From Jeongeupia naejangsanensis (GTDB taxonomy: Bacteria; Pseudomonadota; Gammaproteobacteria; Burkholderiales; Chitinibacteraceae), in assembly GCF_016865585.1 (NCBI RefSeq), contig NZ_JAESND010000010.1:62001-126000 (forward strand): a stretch of 64,000 bases of DNA, read 5' to 3'. The translations under genes were made by a program, and so were the position numbers. How positions within the stretch are numbered: position 1 is the stretch's first letter; each line of letters opens with the position of its first letter. Below the pieces are notes generated by a model that saw nothing but the letters and a program-made list of their open reading frames with translations, searched no databases and was not told the origin of the DNA. This document shows, piece after piece, positions 53,747 through 63,368 of the stretch.

Positions 53747-53811
53747 CTGTCCGGATACGCGGATGATCTGTCCGGTTCTCAGTATATGCGGACAGGCAGA
53801 CAGGCGGACAA
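53747..53811. promoter_or_regulatory. Four-copy CTGTCCG half-site cluster between AraC and EamA genes
   Basis: CTGTCCG occurs at 53747-53753 and 53768-53774 (same orientation, 21 bp apart). Its complement CGGACAG occurs at 53789-53795 and, with one change, at 53805-53811. AraC-type proteins bind such spaced half-sites, and two helical turns (21 bp) is a typical spacing. Confidence 0.55.
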
Positions 53812-53841
53812 TCCATGGCAACACTTCGCAAGGTGATTGCC

Positions 53842-54732
53842 ATGCCCTTACTCCTCCCCGTTCTGGCCGTACTGATCTGGGCCGCCAACACCGTCGTCAA
53901 CAAGCTCGCCGCCGGCGCGATCATGCCGGCCGAAATCGGTTTCTACCGCTGGCTGCTCGCCGCGCTGCTGTTCACGCCCGTCATGCTGCGCCCGCTGCTC
54001 CAGCACCGCGCAGCGGTCCGGGCGCAGGCCGGGCGCATCGTCGTGCTCGGGCTGCTGGGCATGGTCGTCTACCAGAGCCTGGCCTACTACGCCGCACACA
54101 GTACCTCGGCAACGAACATGGGCATCATCCTGTCGCTGATGCCGATGATGGCGCTGGCGCTGGCGATCGCCCTGCTCGGCCAGCAGCTGACGCTGGGCGC
54201 GATCACCGGCTCGGTGGTTTCGTTCGCCGGCGTGCTGATCGTCGTTTCCGGCGGCAGCAGCGCGGCGCTGCTGCACCACGGCGTCGGCAGCGGCGACGCG
54301 CTGATGCTGATCGCCACGCTGGCGTACGCGCTCTACAGCGTGCTGCTGAAGAAGTGGCAGATCCAGCTGCCGTCGCTGCTGCTGCTTTACCTGCAGGTGC
54401 TGGTCGCCGTGGTGCTGCTGTTCCCGCTCTACCTCGCCTCGCCCAAGACCGGGCTCTCGGCCGTCAACATCCCGCTGGTGCTGTACGCCGGGCTGTTCGC
54501 GTCGATGCTGGCACCGTTGCTGTGGATGACGGGCGTCGCCAAGGCCGGCCCCAGCCGCACCACCTTGTTGTTCAACCTGTCGCCGGTGTTCACCGCGCTG
54601 ATCGCCGCAACGCCGATCCTGCACGAAAGGCTGGCGTGGTATCACCTTGTCGGCGGCGTGCTGACGCTGGCCGGCGTGCTGCTCAGCGAGCGCTGGAAGC
54701 AGCCGTTCGGATTGTCCCGCCGCCCCGCCTGA
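53842..54732 (+). CDS. EamA-family (DMT) exporter
   Basis: 296 residues with ten hydrophobic helices in two EamA halves: LLPVLAVLIWAANTVVNKLAAG at the start and LMLIATLAYALYSVLLKKW at the start of the second half. It follows AAGGTGA six bases upstream of ATG 53842. Drug or metabolite exporter of the inner membrane; substrate unknown. The divergent AraC regulator is its likely controller. Confidence 0.88.
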   Translation: MPLLLPVLAVLIWAANTVVNKLAAGAIMPAEIGFYRWLLAALLFTPVMLRPLLQHRAAVRAQAGRIVVLGLLGMVVYQSLAYYAAHSTSATNMGIILSLMPMMALALAIALLGQQLTLGAITGSVVSFAGVLIVVSGGSSAALLHHGVGSGDALMLIATLAYALYSVLLKKWQIQLPSLLLLYLQVLVAVVLLFPLYLASPKTGLSAVNIPLVLYAGLFASMLAPLLWMTGVAKAGPSRTTLLFNLSPVFTALIAATPILHERLAWYHLVGGVLTLAGVLLSERWKQPFGLSRRPA

Positions 54733-55036
54733 GCCCGTTCTCAGCGGACACCTGTTGCGCAGGCGCCGCAGCCGCTGACGTCCGTCTGGCCGAATTAACG
54801 CCGCGGGCCAGCCAAGCCGGCAGCGATGGTCAAGACTGAATGAAAGTGCAACAGCGGCCATCCCCCCGCGGCGGCACCCGCGCAGCGCAAACCCGGTGCA
54901 ATCGTGCCGGCAAGGCGCATCCCCGCGCAGGCCGCCGGAGCGAGCCGGCCGCACAATAACGGCAACACCGGCCAGGCAGGACAAAGGCCGGGTTGCAATG
55001 CCGGGGCTGCTTGGCCCGCGGCAGGGGAGAACGAGC
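54733..55036. other. 304-bp intergenic region before the Na/Pi gene
   Basis: No open reading frame, terminator, repeat or recognisable operator was found here. The start codon at 55037 has GGGGAGA six bases upstream. I looked for a Pho box and did not see one. Confidence 0.4.
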
Positions 55037-56725
55037 ATGATGACCGTTCTGCTTCATCTTGCCGGTGGTGTCGCCCTTCTGACCTGGGGGCTGCACATGG
55101 TCGAAACCGGCTTCATGCGCGCCCTCGGCGCGTCGTTGCGACAACTGATGGGCCGCAGTCTGGGCAGCCGCTGGCGTGCGCTGTTCGCCGGGATGGCGAT
55201 CACCACCGTACTGCAAAGCAGCACCGCCACCGGTCTGCTGGCGACCTCGTTCGCCGCGCGCCGGGTGCTGACGCCGGTGGCCGGGCTGGCGATCATGCTT
55301 GGCGCCAACCTCGGCTCGACGCTGATCGTCCAGGCCTTCTCGCTGCATCTGGGCTGGGTGTCACCGCTGTGCCTGATCGCCGGGCTGTTCATGTTCGAGC
55401 GCGGCAAGGGCTCGCAGACGCGCGATTTCGGCCGCGCCTTCATCGGCATCGGCCTGATGCTGCTGGCGCTGCGGCTGCTGGTCGAAACGATGCAGCCGGC
55501 CGAGGCCGCACCGGCGGTACGGGCCATCCTTGATGTGCTGGCCGACCAGCCGCTGCCGAACGCGGTGATCGCCGCACTGCTGACTTGGGCAGCGCACTCG
55601 AGCATCCCGACCGTGCTGCTGGTGATGTCGCTCGCCGGCTCGCACGCGATCCCGGCCAGCACCGCACTGGCCATGGTGCTCGGCGCCAATATCGGCAGCG
55701 CGCTCAACCCGTGGTTCGAGGGCAACAAGGGCAACGACAACCTGCGCCGCCGGCTGCCGGCCGGCAACCTGCTGCTGCGGGGCGGCAGCTGCCTGATCCT
55801 GCTGACCGCGGTCGGCCCGCTGGCGCACGGGCTGTCCCGGCTCTGGCCCGATGCGGGCGCGCTGGTCGCCAACTTCCATACCCTGCTCAACTTCGGCATC
55901 GCGCTGTCCTTCATCGGCCTGCTCAAGCCGGTCTCGAAGCTGCTCGAGCGCCTCTTCCCGGATCACCGCCCGGCCGCCGACCAGCCCGATGCACCGCGCT
56001 ACCTCGATCCGTCGGCCATTGCCACCCCGTCGCTGGCACTGACCTGCGCAACGCGCGAAGCGCTGCACATGGGCGACATCGTCGAGGACATGCTGCGCTC
56101 GAGCATGCCGGCCCTGCTCGGTGACGACCGGCAGCGCATTCTGGACATCACGCGCCGCGACAACGCCGTCGACCGGCTGCACGAGGCGATCAAGCTCTAC
56201 GTCACCGAGATCACCCGCGAAAGCCTGTCGCCGCAGGACGCGGCCCGGGCGATGGCGATCATCGGTTTCGTCATCAACATGGAGCACATCGGCGACATCA
56301 TCGACAAGAACCTGATGGAGCTGGCCGGCAAGAAAATCCGCAGCCAGCTGAGCTTCTCGCACGACGGCGCCGCCGAGCTGACCCGGCTTCACCATGAAGT
56401 GCTGGAAAACTTCCACCGTGCCCAGTCGGTCTTCATTTCGGCCGACGTCCGCACCGCGCAGACGCTGCTGGCGGGCAAGGCCACGATCCGCGAGCTGGGC
56501 CGCCACGCCGCCGACACCCATCTGGCACGGCTGCGCGACGGCGTGCCCGAGAGCATCGCGTCAAGCTCGCTGCATCTGGACGTACTGCGCGATCTGCGGC
56601 GGATCCACTCGCACATCTGCGCGATCGCCTATCCGGTACTCGAACAGGGCGGCGCACCGGACGAAGGCCGCGCGCGGCCGAACGAAGCCGGCAAAACTTG
56701 GCAGGGGGTCGCCGGGCGAGTCTAG
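55037..56725 (+). CDS. Na/Pi cotransporter family protein (NptA-like) with PhoU-type C-terminus
   Basis: 562 residues. Two repeated membrane segments carry the Na/Pi QSS signatures: TTVLQSSTATGLLATSFAARRVL (about 55-80) and LLTWAAHSSIPTVLLVMSLAGSHAIP (about 180-210), plus GANLGSTL and GANIGSAL. The C-terminal third (about 335-550) is a PhoU-like helical bundle with LTCATREALHMGDIVEDMLRSSM. It should take up phosphate with Na+ or export it under regulation. It may be linked to the phosphate-releasing enzymes at the left end only in a general sense. Confidence 0.9.
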   Translation: MMTVLLHLAGGVALLTWGLHMVETGFMRALGASLRQLMGRSLGSRWRALFAGMAITTVLQSSTATGLLATSFAARRVLTPVAGLAIMLGANLGSTLIVQAFSLHLGWVSPLCLIAGLFMFERGKGSQTRDFGRAFIGIGLMLLALRLLVETMQPAEAAPAVRAILDVLADQPLPNAVIAALLTWAAHSSIPTVLLVMSLAGSHAIPASTALAMVLGANIGSALNPWFEGNKGNDNLRRRLPAGNLLLRGGSCLILLTAVGPLAHGLSRLWPDAGALVANFHTLLNFGIALSFIGLLKPVSKLLERLFPDHRPAADQPDAPRYLDPSAIATPSLALTCATREALHMGDIVEDMLRSSMPALLGDDRQRILDITRRDNAVDRLHEAIKLYVTEITRESLSPQDAARAMAIIGFVINMEHIGDIIDKNLMELAGKKIRSQLSFSHDGAAELTRLHHEVLENFHRAQSVFISADVRTAQTLLAGKATIRELGRHAADTHLARLRDGVPESIASSSLHLDVLRDLRRIHSHICAIAYPVLEQGGAPDEGRARPNEAGKTWQGVAGRV

Positions 56726-56738
56726 TCCCGGCGCAAAA

Positions 56739-56760
56739 AAACGGCCCCGCGGGGCCGTTT
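56739..56760 (-). terminator. Intrinsic terminator between convergent genes
   Basis: AAACGGCCC-CGCG-GGGCCGTTT. On the minus strand a run of seven T follows the stem, 24 bp after the glycine-zipper gene stop, so it is strongest leftward. Confidence 0.85.
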
Positions 56761-56783
56761 CTGTCACCACTGGCGGGCCGCGG

Positions 56784-57290
56784 TCACATCGGCGCCGTTT
56801 GCGGTGCCGCCTGCGGGACGATGCCGTTGCCGGCCGGCACGACACGAGTACTTTTCTGGTCGGTCAGGATGTCGACACGCTGGCCCACCGACAGCGGCGC
56901 GTCGGCCTTCTGCACGATGACCAGACGCTGGCCGTTGTCGAGCCGTACGGTAATTTCGTAGGCATCCTGCTGGGTCACGCCCTTTTCGATCGCGTTGCCG
57001 GCCAGACCGCCGACGATGGCGCCGAGGATGCCGGCGACAATCTGGCCGTTGCCCCCGCCGATGTTGGTGCCAGCGGTAATGCCGCCGATCGCGCCGCCGG
57101 CGACGGTGCCGACACCGGTCGAGTCTTCCATCTTCACCGAACGCAGGTTCTCGATCGCGCCCGACTGCACGGTCGCAGCCTGCATCATCTGATCACGGTT
57201 GTAGACGTTCGACGAGGTATTGGCGCAGCCGGTCGCGAACAGTGCGGCGGCGAGCAAGGTGGTCGCGCCGAGAATGCGGCGGGTCGTCAT
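56784..57290 (-). CDS. Glycine-zipper lipoprotein (SlyB/PcP-like)
   Basis: 168 residues with a lipoprotein signal (ATGC, Cys22). A glycine-zipper membrane hairpin (about 75-115) has GTVAGGAIGGITAGTNIGGGNGQIVAGILGAIVGGLAGNAIEKG. The C-terminal part contains YEITVRLDNGQRLVIVQKADAPLSVGQRVDIL. This is the SlyB/Pal-like outer membrane lipoprotein architecture. A strong AGGAGGCAGGATC leader precedes ATG 57290. Confidence 0.88.
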   Translation of the reverse strand: MTTRRILGATTLLAAALFATGCANTSSNVYNRDQMMQAATVQSGAIENLRSVKMEDSTGVGTVAGGAIGGITAGTNIGGGNGQIVAGILGAIVGGLAGNAIEKGVTQQDAYEITVRLDNGQRLVIVQKADAPLSVGQRVDILTDQKSTRVVPAGNGIVPQAAPQTAPM

Positions 57291-57360
57291 GATCCTGCCT
57301 CCTGATGGTTTGATCTGCCCATATTTTAATCGCCGCAATTCGCGGCCGCTGTGCAGCAAG

Positions 57361-57948
57361 TCACAGGGCACGGCGGCGGAACCAGCCGGTCAGCGACCAG
57401 CGTTCCCGCTGTGCCGGCTTCACCTCGTGTTCGAAGCGGTCGGACATGAACACCGCCAGCGTGCCGCCATGCGGCACGACGTCGGTATGGCTGCCGTCGT
57501 CGAGATAGAGCCGCAGCTCGCCACCGTCGGTCTCGCCCCATTCGGGATTCAGGTAGAGCACGATGGTGACGACGCGGGTGTCCTCGCCGCGATGCTGGTC
57601 CAGATGCCGTTTGTAGAAGCGCCCTGCCGGATAGACCGCCAGATGGCATTCGAGTTCGGCCAGACCGAGATAGAGCGCAGCATTCAGCTCGCCGCGCAGC
57701 GCGTCGAGCCGTGCCAGCGCAAGCGCCGCAGCCGGGTCGGCGTCGTCGAGCCACAGCACCTCGTCGCCGCGAATCTCGCCGTTGACGGCATGACCGCCGG
57801 CACGGCCGACGCCGGCGCGGGCGAAGTCACCGCGCCGCGCCTGGGACGATGCAACCAGCGCGGCGACCTCGGCCGGCGTCAGGAACCCCGGCAGCACGCA
57901 CCAGCCGGTTTCAACCAGCGCGTTGACGACGCAATCGAACCCACTCAC
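57361..57948 (-). CDS. 2OG-Fe(II) oxygenase, prolyl 4-hydroxylase-like
   Basis: 195 residues with the jelly-roll iron site: FYKRHLDQHRGEDTRVVTIVLYLNPEW supplies His-x-Asp, and FMSDRFEHEVKPAQRERWSLTGWFRR supplies the distal His and the Arg for 2-oxoglutarate. It resembles PiuC/P4H oxygenases. The 5' end overlaps the upstream membrane protein gene by 38 bp, so coupled expression is likely. Substrate unknown. Confidence 0.87.
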   Translation of the reverse strand: MSGFDCVVNALVETGWCVLPGFLTPAEVAALVASSQARRGDFARAGVGRAGGHAVNGEIRGDEVLWLDDADPAAALALARLDALRGELNAALYLGLAELECHLAVYPAGRFYKRHLDQHRGEDTRVVTIVLYLNPEWGETDGGELRLYLDDGSHTDVVPHGGTLAVFMSDRFEHEVKPAQRERWSLTGWFRRRAL

Positions 57949-59986
57949 GCACGGTCTCCTGATGGTTGGGCAGGCTGGGCACCGGCGCTTCGACCACCGG
58001 TTTGGGCGAGCGCGGCGGCACGAAGAACTGCGCCGGATTCTTGAGGAAGCGCCGGACCAGCTCGCCGAGCAGGGGCTTGGTCGCCTGGAAGGTCAGCTTG
58101 CGCGAGCGCAGCGCCACCCACAGCGCCAGACCGAAGCTGACCGCGAGGTTGGTCATGCCGATCAGCGCGATGCCCAGCACCGACATCGCGACGATGTGCC
58201 AGTCGAGCTGGAAGTTGTACGCCACCGCGGCAAACGACAGGTAGGCCGACGAGAAGGTGATGTGACGGATGTCGATCGGCAGGCCGAGCAGGAAGCCGAC
58301 GGTGCCGATCATGCCCAGCATCATGCCGAAATAGAAGTTACCGGCCAGCGCGCCAAGGTTGTTCTCGATGTACTTGGCCAGCCGCCTGGCGCGCGACTCG
58401 CCGACCAGCCAGTTCAGCCACGGCAATGCCGCGATCCGGTCGGGAATGCGGTTGTAGATCGCCTTGTTGTCGTAGTAGCCCGAAATCAGCCCGGCGAGGA
58501 ACAGGCAGCAGCCGGCGATTGCAGCATGGAACACCGCCAGACTGGCAATCGGCGACAGATCGTGCAGCAGGTGGTCGGCCTTGGCGGCATCGACCGGCGG
58601 CACGCCGAAGTACCAGTTCCACGTCATGGCGATCAGCAGCGCCACCGGCATCGCCAGTGCGACGTTGCCGACAATGGCGATGAACTGCGTACGCACGACC
58701 TTGACGATCAGTCCGGCGAGCTCGTCGAGGTCGAGCCGCTGCCGGTTGCGCTTGCTGCCGGCATGGATCGTCGCGGCAATCTTGGCCGCCGTCATCGCCG
58801 GCTGCTTGGTCGCGATGGTGAAGTGCAGCATGTGGATCAGCATGAAGCCGAGCGCGTAGTTCAGGCCGAACAGGATGGCCTCGAGCAGCAGCGGGATGTG
58901 CGCCTTGGCGGTCAGCAGCTTGAGCAGCGCCATGAAGCCGACGATGACACCGGCGCCGGCGGCCGACCTGAACATGCCCAGCCATTCGCTGCGCGTTTCG
59001 GCGATGTAGTGCTCGCCGGTGTGGCTGGCGTGCTCGGTCACCTGCAGGGCCAGCAAGGAGGTGTTTTCGGCGAAGACGTCGCGGATCCGGTACTTGCGGT
59101 TCTCGGCGCGCACCAGCGCGACCAGGCCGTCGATCACCAGCTCGGCCTTGTCCGGGTTCGGCACCGGATCGATCAGCAGCAGCAGCATGCGCATGCGCTC
59201 GATGTGCTGGTAGATCCGCACCAGATGGTAGGTCAGCCCGACCGAGATGCCGTTCTTCGCCGCGCTCTTCTTCGCCTTGGTCAGCCACTCCTCGCACTGG
59301 TCGAGCAGCACGAGGATGGGCCGGACGTCCTCGTCGGGCAGCGCCTCGTCGATCATCGTCCGGCGGTAATGCTCGATATAGGCCAGCGTTTCGACGTTCT
59401 GGCGCACGAACGGCGACTCGAAGCGCTCGATGTCCGGGTTGTTGCGCACCAGCTCGGGTTCGAGGCCGATCGCCGACAGCCGGCACGACAGCACCTGGAT
59501 CGCCTCGAGCACCTGGACCCGGGTCTTGTTGATGCTGACCAGGTCGGTCTCGTCGTGGAAATGCATCGCCCGGCCGAGCGCCAGCCAGGCCTCGCGGCTG
59601 ATCGCCTCGAGCCAGACGTAGTCGGTCTTCTTGTGGAACAGCGCGCCGAACACGTCCTTGAGCGAATAACGGTTGAACACCGGCGGCAGCACGCGGTAAC
59701 CGATGCGGCGGGTCAGCGCGGTATAGAAGGTCTCGTTCGAGAGGATGCCGGTGTCGGTATAGAGCTGGACCTGCTTGCGTGTCGACAGCAGGTGCAGCAT
59801 GTGGCGCCGCAGTGCGGCACGGAAGTCGCCCGACTGTTCGAGCAGGTAGGCCAGCGCCTGTACCGCATTGTTGGCGGCAACGGCATCGGCGTGGTCGCGC
59901 GGGCGCATCGTGTCGACGAGCTCGCGAAACAGGTCGAAAGCGCGGTCGGTCGGCGCGCTGACCATCGTTCGCAGAATGGCTTCCAT
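57911..59986 (-). CDS. Gcr-family membrane protein (annotated elsewhere as site-specific recombinase)
   Basis: 691 residues from ATG 59986. The first ~370 residues are soluble and helical; the C-terminal ~320 residues carry seven or more hydrophobic helices (for example AAGAGVIVGFMALLKLLTA and FYFGMMLGMIGTVGFLLGLP). Neisserial homologues are called Gcr site-specific recombinase, but I see no recombinase catalytic motif and the topology is that of a membrane protein, so the name should not be taken as function. Confidence 0.8.
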   Translation of the reverse strand: MEAILRTMVSAPTDRAFDLFRELVDTMRPRDHADAVAANNAVQALAYLLEQSGDFRAALRRHMLHLLSTRKQVQLYTDTGILSNETFYTALTRRIGYRVLPPVFNRYSLKDVFGALFHKKTDYVWLEAISREAWLALGRAMHFHDETDLVSINKTRVQVLEAIQVLSCRLSAIGLEPELVRNNPDIERFESPFVRQNVETLAYIEHYRRTMIDEALPDEDVRPILVLLDQCEEWLTKAKKSAAKNGISVGLTYHLVRIYQHIERMRMLLLLIDPVPNPDKAELVIDGLVALVRAENRKYRIRDVFAENTSLLALQVTEHASHTGEHYIAETRSEWLGMFRSAAGAGVIVGFMALLKLLTAKAHIPLLLEAILFGLNYALGFMLIHMLHFTIATKQPAMTAAKIAATIHAGSKRNRQRLDLDELAGLIVKVVRTQFIAIVGNVALAMPVALLIAMTWNWYFGVPPVDAAKADHLLHDLSPIASLAVFHAAIAGCCLFLAGLISGYYDNKAIYNRIPDRIAALPWLNWLVGESRARRLAKYIENNLGALAGNFYFGMMLGMIGTVGFLLGLPIDIRHITFSSAYLSFAAVAYNFQLDWHIVAMSVLGIALIGMTNLAVSFGLALWVALRSRKLTFQATKPLLGELVRRFLKNPAQFFVPPRSPKPVVEAPVPSLPNHQETVREWVRLRRQRAG

Positions 59987-60187
59987 TCGGGTTTCCGTAG
60001 TTTTTGCAATTTTATCGCAGGGCGTCCGCGTCCGCGCGAAACGCCCGGCAAGCCCGTGATCGCCCCGGTTCATGACGATGGCGACCACCGGCGGCGTGAG
60101 GGCGGCCCTGTGCGCGCATGGCCGCATAGCATGCCTGATGACGGCCGGATGGGGCAGCGTAAACGCTTGGCCTTGAAAAAAACGAAA

Positions 60188-60206
60188 ACGCCCGCAATGC
60201 GGGCGT
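60188..60206 (-). terminator. Intrinsic terminator of exbB-exbD
   Basis: ACGCCCGC-AAT-GCGGGCGT; on the minus strand it is followed by TTTTCGTTTTTTT, 44 bp after the exbD stop. The remaining gap up to the Gcr-like gene (59987-60187) shows nothing further. Confidence 0.88.
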
Positions 60207-60250
60207 CTTTCAGCGGCGTTGCGGCCGGGTTCCGGCCTGCGCCGGCACGG

Positions 60251-60663
<413 letters not shown>

Positions 60664-60664
<1 letters not shown>

Positions 60665-61398
60665 CACTTGCTCCCGTTGACGACGTTCAGCGCCGGTGCC
60701 GGCGACGCGGCCGTGCTGCCGACGCGCGAACCGGTGACGAAGTAGGCGTGCAGGTCATGCGCGAAGCGCGACAGCTGCATCGACACCGCCTTGTTGCCGC
60801 GCACCAGCGCGTTGTAGCCGAGCACTGCCGGGATCGCGACCGCGAGGCCGAAGGCGGTCATGATCAGCGCCTCGCCGACCGGACCGGCGACCTTGTCGAT
60901 CGTCGCCTGGCCGCTCACACCGATACCGACCAGCGCGTGGTAGATGCCCCAGACCGTGCCGAACAGGCCCACGAACGGCGCGGTCGAGCCGACCGAGGCG
61001 AGGATGGACAGGCCCGACTGCATCGATTGCTGGGCGTCGTCGATCGCGCGGCGCAGGTTGCTGGTCACCCAGTCGCTGACATTGAGCGCGCCGTGCAGGT
61101 CGTTCTTGTTGTGTGCGTGGTGGGCCACCGCGTCGGCGCCCTCTTCGGCCAGATGGCGGAACGGGTTCGACGCACGGGTCTCGCCGAGCGACGACAGGCC
61201 GGCGGCGAAATCGCGCTGGTGCCAGAAATCGTTGCTGGCGGCGCTGGCCTGGCGCTTGAGTTTGACCAGTCGTGCCGCCTTGAGCACGATCACGCACCAC
61301 GATGCGATCGACATCACCAGCAGCAGGATGGCCACGCTGCGCGTGACGAAATCGCCTTGTGCCCAGAGCGCGGCGATACCGTAGGGATTGGTTTCCAT
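60664..61398 (-). CDS. exbB: Biopolymer transport protein ExbB
   Basis: 244 residues of the MotA/TolQ/ExbB family: helix 1 near 15-35, and helices 2 and 3 at about 130-155 and 175-195 with LSILASVGSTAPFVGLFGTVWGIYHALVGIG and GEALIMTAFGLAVAIPAVLGYNALV. A Fur-type operator lies 64 bp upstream. No tonB gene is adjacent, so TonB must come from elsewhere. Confidence 0.95.
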
Positions 61399-61461
61399 CT
61401 CGTTTCCTTGTGCGATTCGTTAGGCCGAAACCCGTGGGCCGCCCATTCCAGCCTGCCATAT

Positions 61462-61480
61462 TAACGAGAATTGTTATCAT
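61462..61480 (-). promoter_or_regulatory. Fur box upstream of exbB
   Basis: TAACGAGAATTGTTATCAT, read on the minus strand as ATGATAACAATTCTCGTTA, fits the Fur operator built on GATAATGATAATC half-sites, and lies 64-82 bp before the exbB start. It would repress exbBD when iron is sufficient. The remainder of the 339-bp gap (61399-61737) before the EAL gene shows no other clear signal. Confidence 0.7.
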
Positions 61481-61737
61481 CCTCAACGCTTTGCGGCCAC
61501 TATCTGCGACACGCGCAGACCGACCGGCACAGTTCGCAGTCTTGCCGACACGGCACTGACGCAAAGCTTGGGAACGTTTCTTTGAAATTGGGTTCGGCAA
61601 CGTTGCCGTAGCGTCATCGTCAAGCAACATATCGGAAAGGCCATTGCCAAATGCTGCCAAGGCATTTGACCGGGCCGCTGCCTAGAATGAGGGCAAACCG
61701 GCTTCGCCAGCCGTTCCCCGCGCCTTTCCGAGACCTC

Positions 61738-63345
61738 ATGCCCTTTCGACTCGCCAAACTCTTGCGTCGTCCGGACGCCGCCGATCTGCCTTTGGCAACG
61801 CTGCAACCGAAGCATCCGGGCAAACGCCTGCTCGTCTCGTTGCTGGTCGCCATGGCACTGCCGGCCATCGGCGTCGCCGTGGCGTCGCTGCAGGCGCGCT
61901 GGCAGCTGCAACAGCGTGCGGACAAGGTCGTGGCCCAGTCGATCGGCCTGCTCGACCAGATGTTGGGCAACGCCGATACCAGCAACAACGCCGTGATGCA
62001 GCTGGCCGGCGGCCCCTGCAACGACGATACCCGGCAGCTGCTGCAGCGGCAGGTCGCCACGGTCCCCTTCGTCCGGTCGGTCAACCTCGTCGAACACGAC
62101 CGCCTGTACTGCACTTCGCTGCTCGGCAGCACCGATCAGGCAATCGGCTTGGAAGCCTACGTCGACGGCCGCCTCCGCCTGCGTCCGGGAAACGCCACCA
62201 CGCCGGAGGTCCCCATCCTCGTCGTTCGGCAGGCCCGCGACCAGCGTGGTGCCCTTTCGGTCATCGACGGACGCTATCTGCACCGCGCGCTGCAGTTCGC
62301 CTCCGACTACAGCGAACTGTATCTGGTCGTCGGCCCGCTCTACATGGACAAGTTCGGCCAGGTGCACAAGGCACCGGTGCCGCCCCTGCCGCAGGCCCGG
62401 TCCAGCATCGCCTCGGCGCACTTTCCCTACACCGTGGTCGCCGGCTCGCCGGAAGGCTCGATCGTGCGTTACCTGATGGACTACGACCTCGCGTTGCTGG
62501 TCCTGATCGGCAGCCTCGGCCTTCTGAGCGGTGTCATCTGTTATCGCCTGCTGGGCCGTCCCGCATCGCCGCGCACGCAGTTGCAGGGCGCCCTCAATGC
62601 AAAACAGTTCGAGCCCTTCGTCCAGCCCATCGTCAACGCCACTGACGGGCGCTGGTCCGGCGTCGAAGTGCTGATGCGCTGGCGTCTGCCCGGCGAAGGC
62701 CTGATCCGCCCCGACCTGTTCATTCCGATGGCCGAACAGACCGGACTGATCCTGCCGATGACGCGCGACCTGATGCGCCAGGTGGCCGAAGCACTGGTAC
62801 CGCACGCCACCGAGCTGCCCCCGCACTTTCACGTCGGCTTCAACATCAGTGCCGCGCACTGCAACGACCCACGGCTGCTCGACGACTGCCGCGATTTTCT
62901 CGCCCGCTTTCCGCCGGGCAGCATCGAGCTGTGGCTCGAGCTGACCGAACGCCAGCTGATCGAGCCGACCGAGCAGACCGACCTGCTGTTCATGCAGCTC
63001 GATTCGATCGGCGTCAAGGTGGCGATCGACGACTTCGGCATCGGCCACGCCAGCCTCAACTACCTGCAGCGCTTCAAGGTCGATGCGCTGAAAATCGACC
63101 AGAGCTTCATCAAGCGCATCGGCGCAGACACGTTGTCGGCCCACCTGCTCGACACGCTGGTCGAACTGGCGACCAAGCTCGAGATCGACCTGATCGCCGA
63201 AGGCGTCGAAACCGCGGCGCAGCGCGATTACCTGCGGGCGCTGCACGTGCGTTACCTGCAGGGCTACTTTTTCGGCCGGCCGATGCCGATCGGCGAGTTC
63301 ATTCACGCGCATCGCCACAAGCGCGATACTGCCGACCACCCCTGA
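61738..63345 (+). CDS. CSS-motif/EAL domain cyclic-di-GMP phosphodiesterase
   Basis: 535 residues. Two membrane helices (about 22-42 and 244-264) flank a periplasmic CSS-like domain with redox cysteines near GGPCNDDT and LYCTSLLG. The EAL domain (about 285-525) has EVLMRW at the EAL position (EVL), FNISAAHC, LELTERQL, VKVAIDDFGIGHASLNYL, DALKIDQSF, LIAEGVET and LQGYFFGRPM; all metal and catalytic residues except the Ala-to-Val change are intact. Likely an inner-membrane c-di-GMP hydrolase controlled by periplasmic disulfide state. Confidence 0.88.
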   Translation: MPFRLAKLLRRPDAADLPLATLQPKHPGKRLLVSLLVAMALPAIGVAVASLQARWQLQQRADKVVAQSIGLLDQMLGNADTSNNAVMQLAGGPCNDDTRQLLQRQVATVPFVRSVNLVEHDRLYCTSLLGSTDQAIGLEAYVDGRLRLRPGNATTPEVPILVVRQARDQRGALSVIDGRYLHRALQFASDYSELYLVVGPLYMDKFGQVHKAPVPPLPQARSSIASAHFPYTVVAGSPEGSIVRYLMDYDLALLVLIGSLGLLSGVICYRLLGRPASPRTQLQGALNAKQFEPFVQPIVNATDGRWSGVEVLMRWRLPGEGLIRPDLFIPMAEQTGLILPMTRDLMRQVAEALVPHATELPPHFHVGFNISAAHCNDPRLLDDCRDFLARFPPGSIELWLELTERQLIEPTEQTDLLFMQLDSIGVKVAIDDFGIGHASLNYLQRFKVDALKIDQSFIKRIGADTLSAHLLDTLVELATKLEIDLIAEGVETAAQRDYLRALHVRYLQGYFFGRPMPIGEFIHAHRHKRDTADHP

Positions 63346-63368
63346 TCTTCCGGCAGCCCCGATCACCG

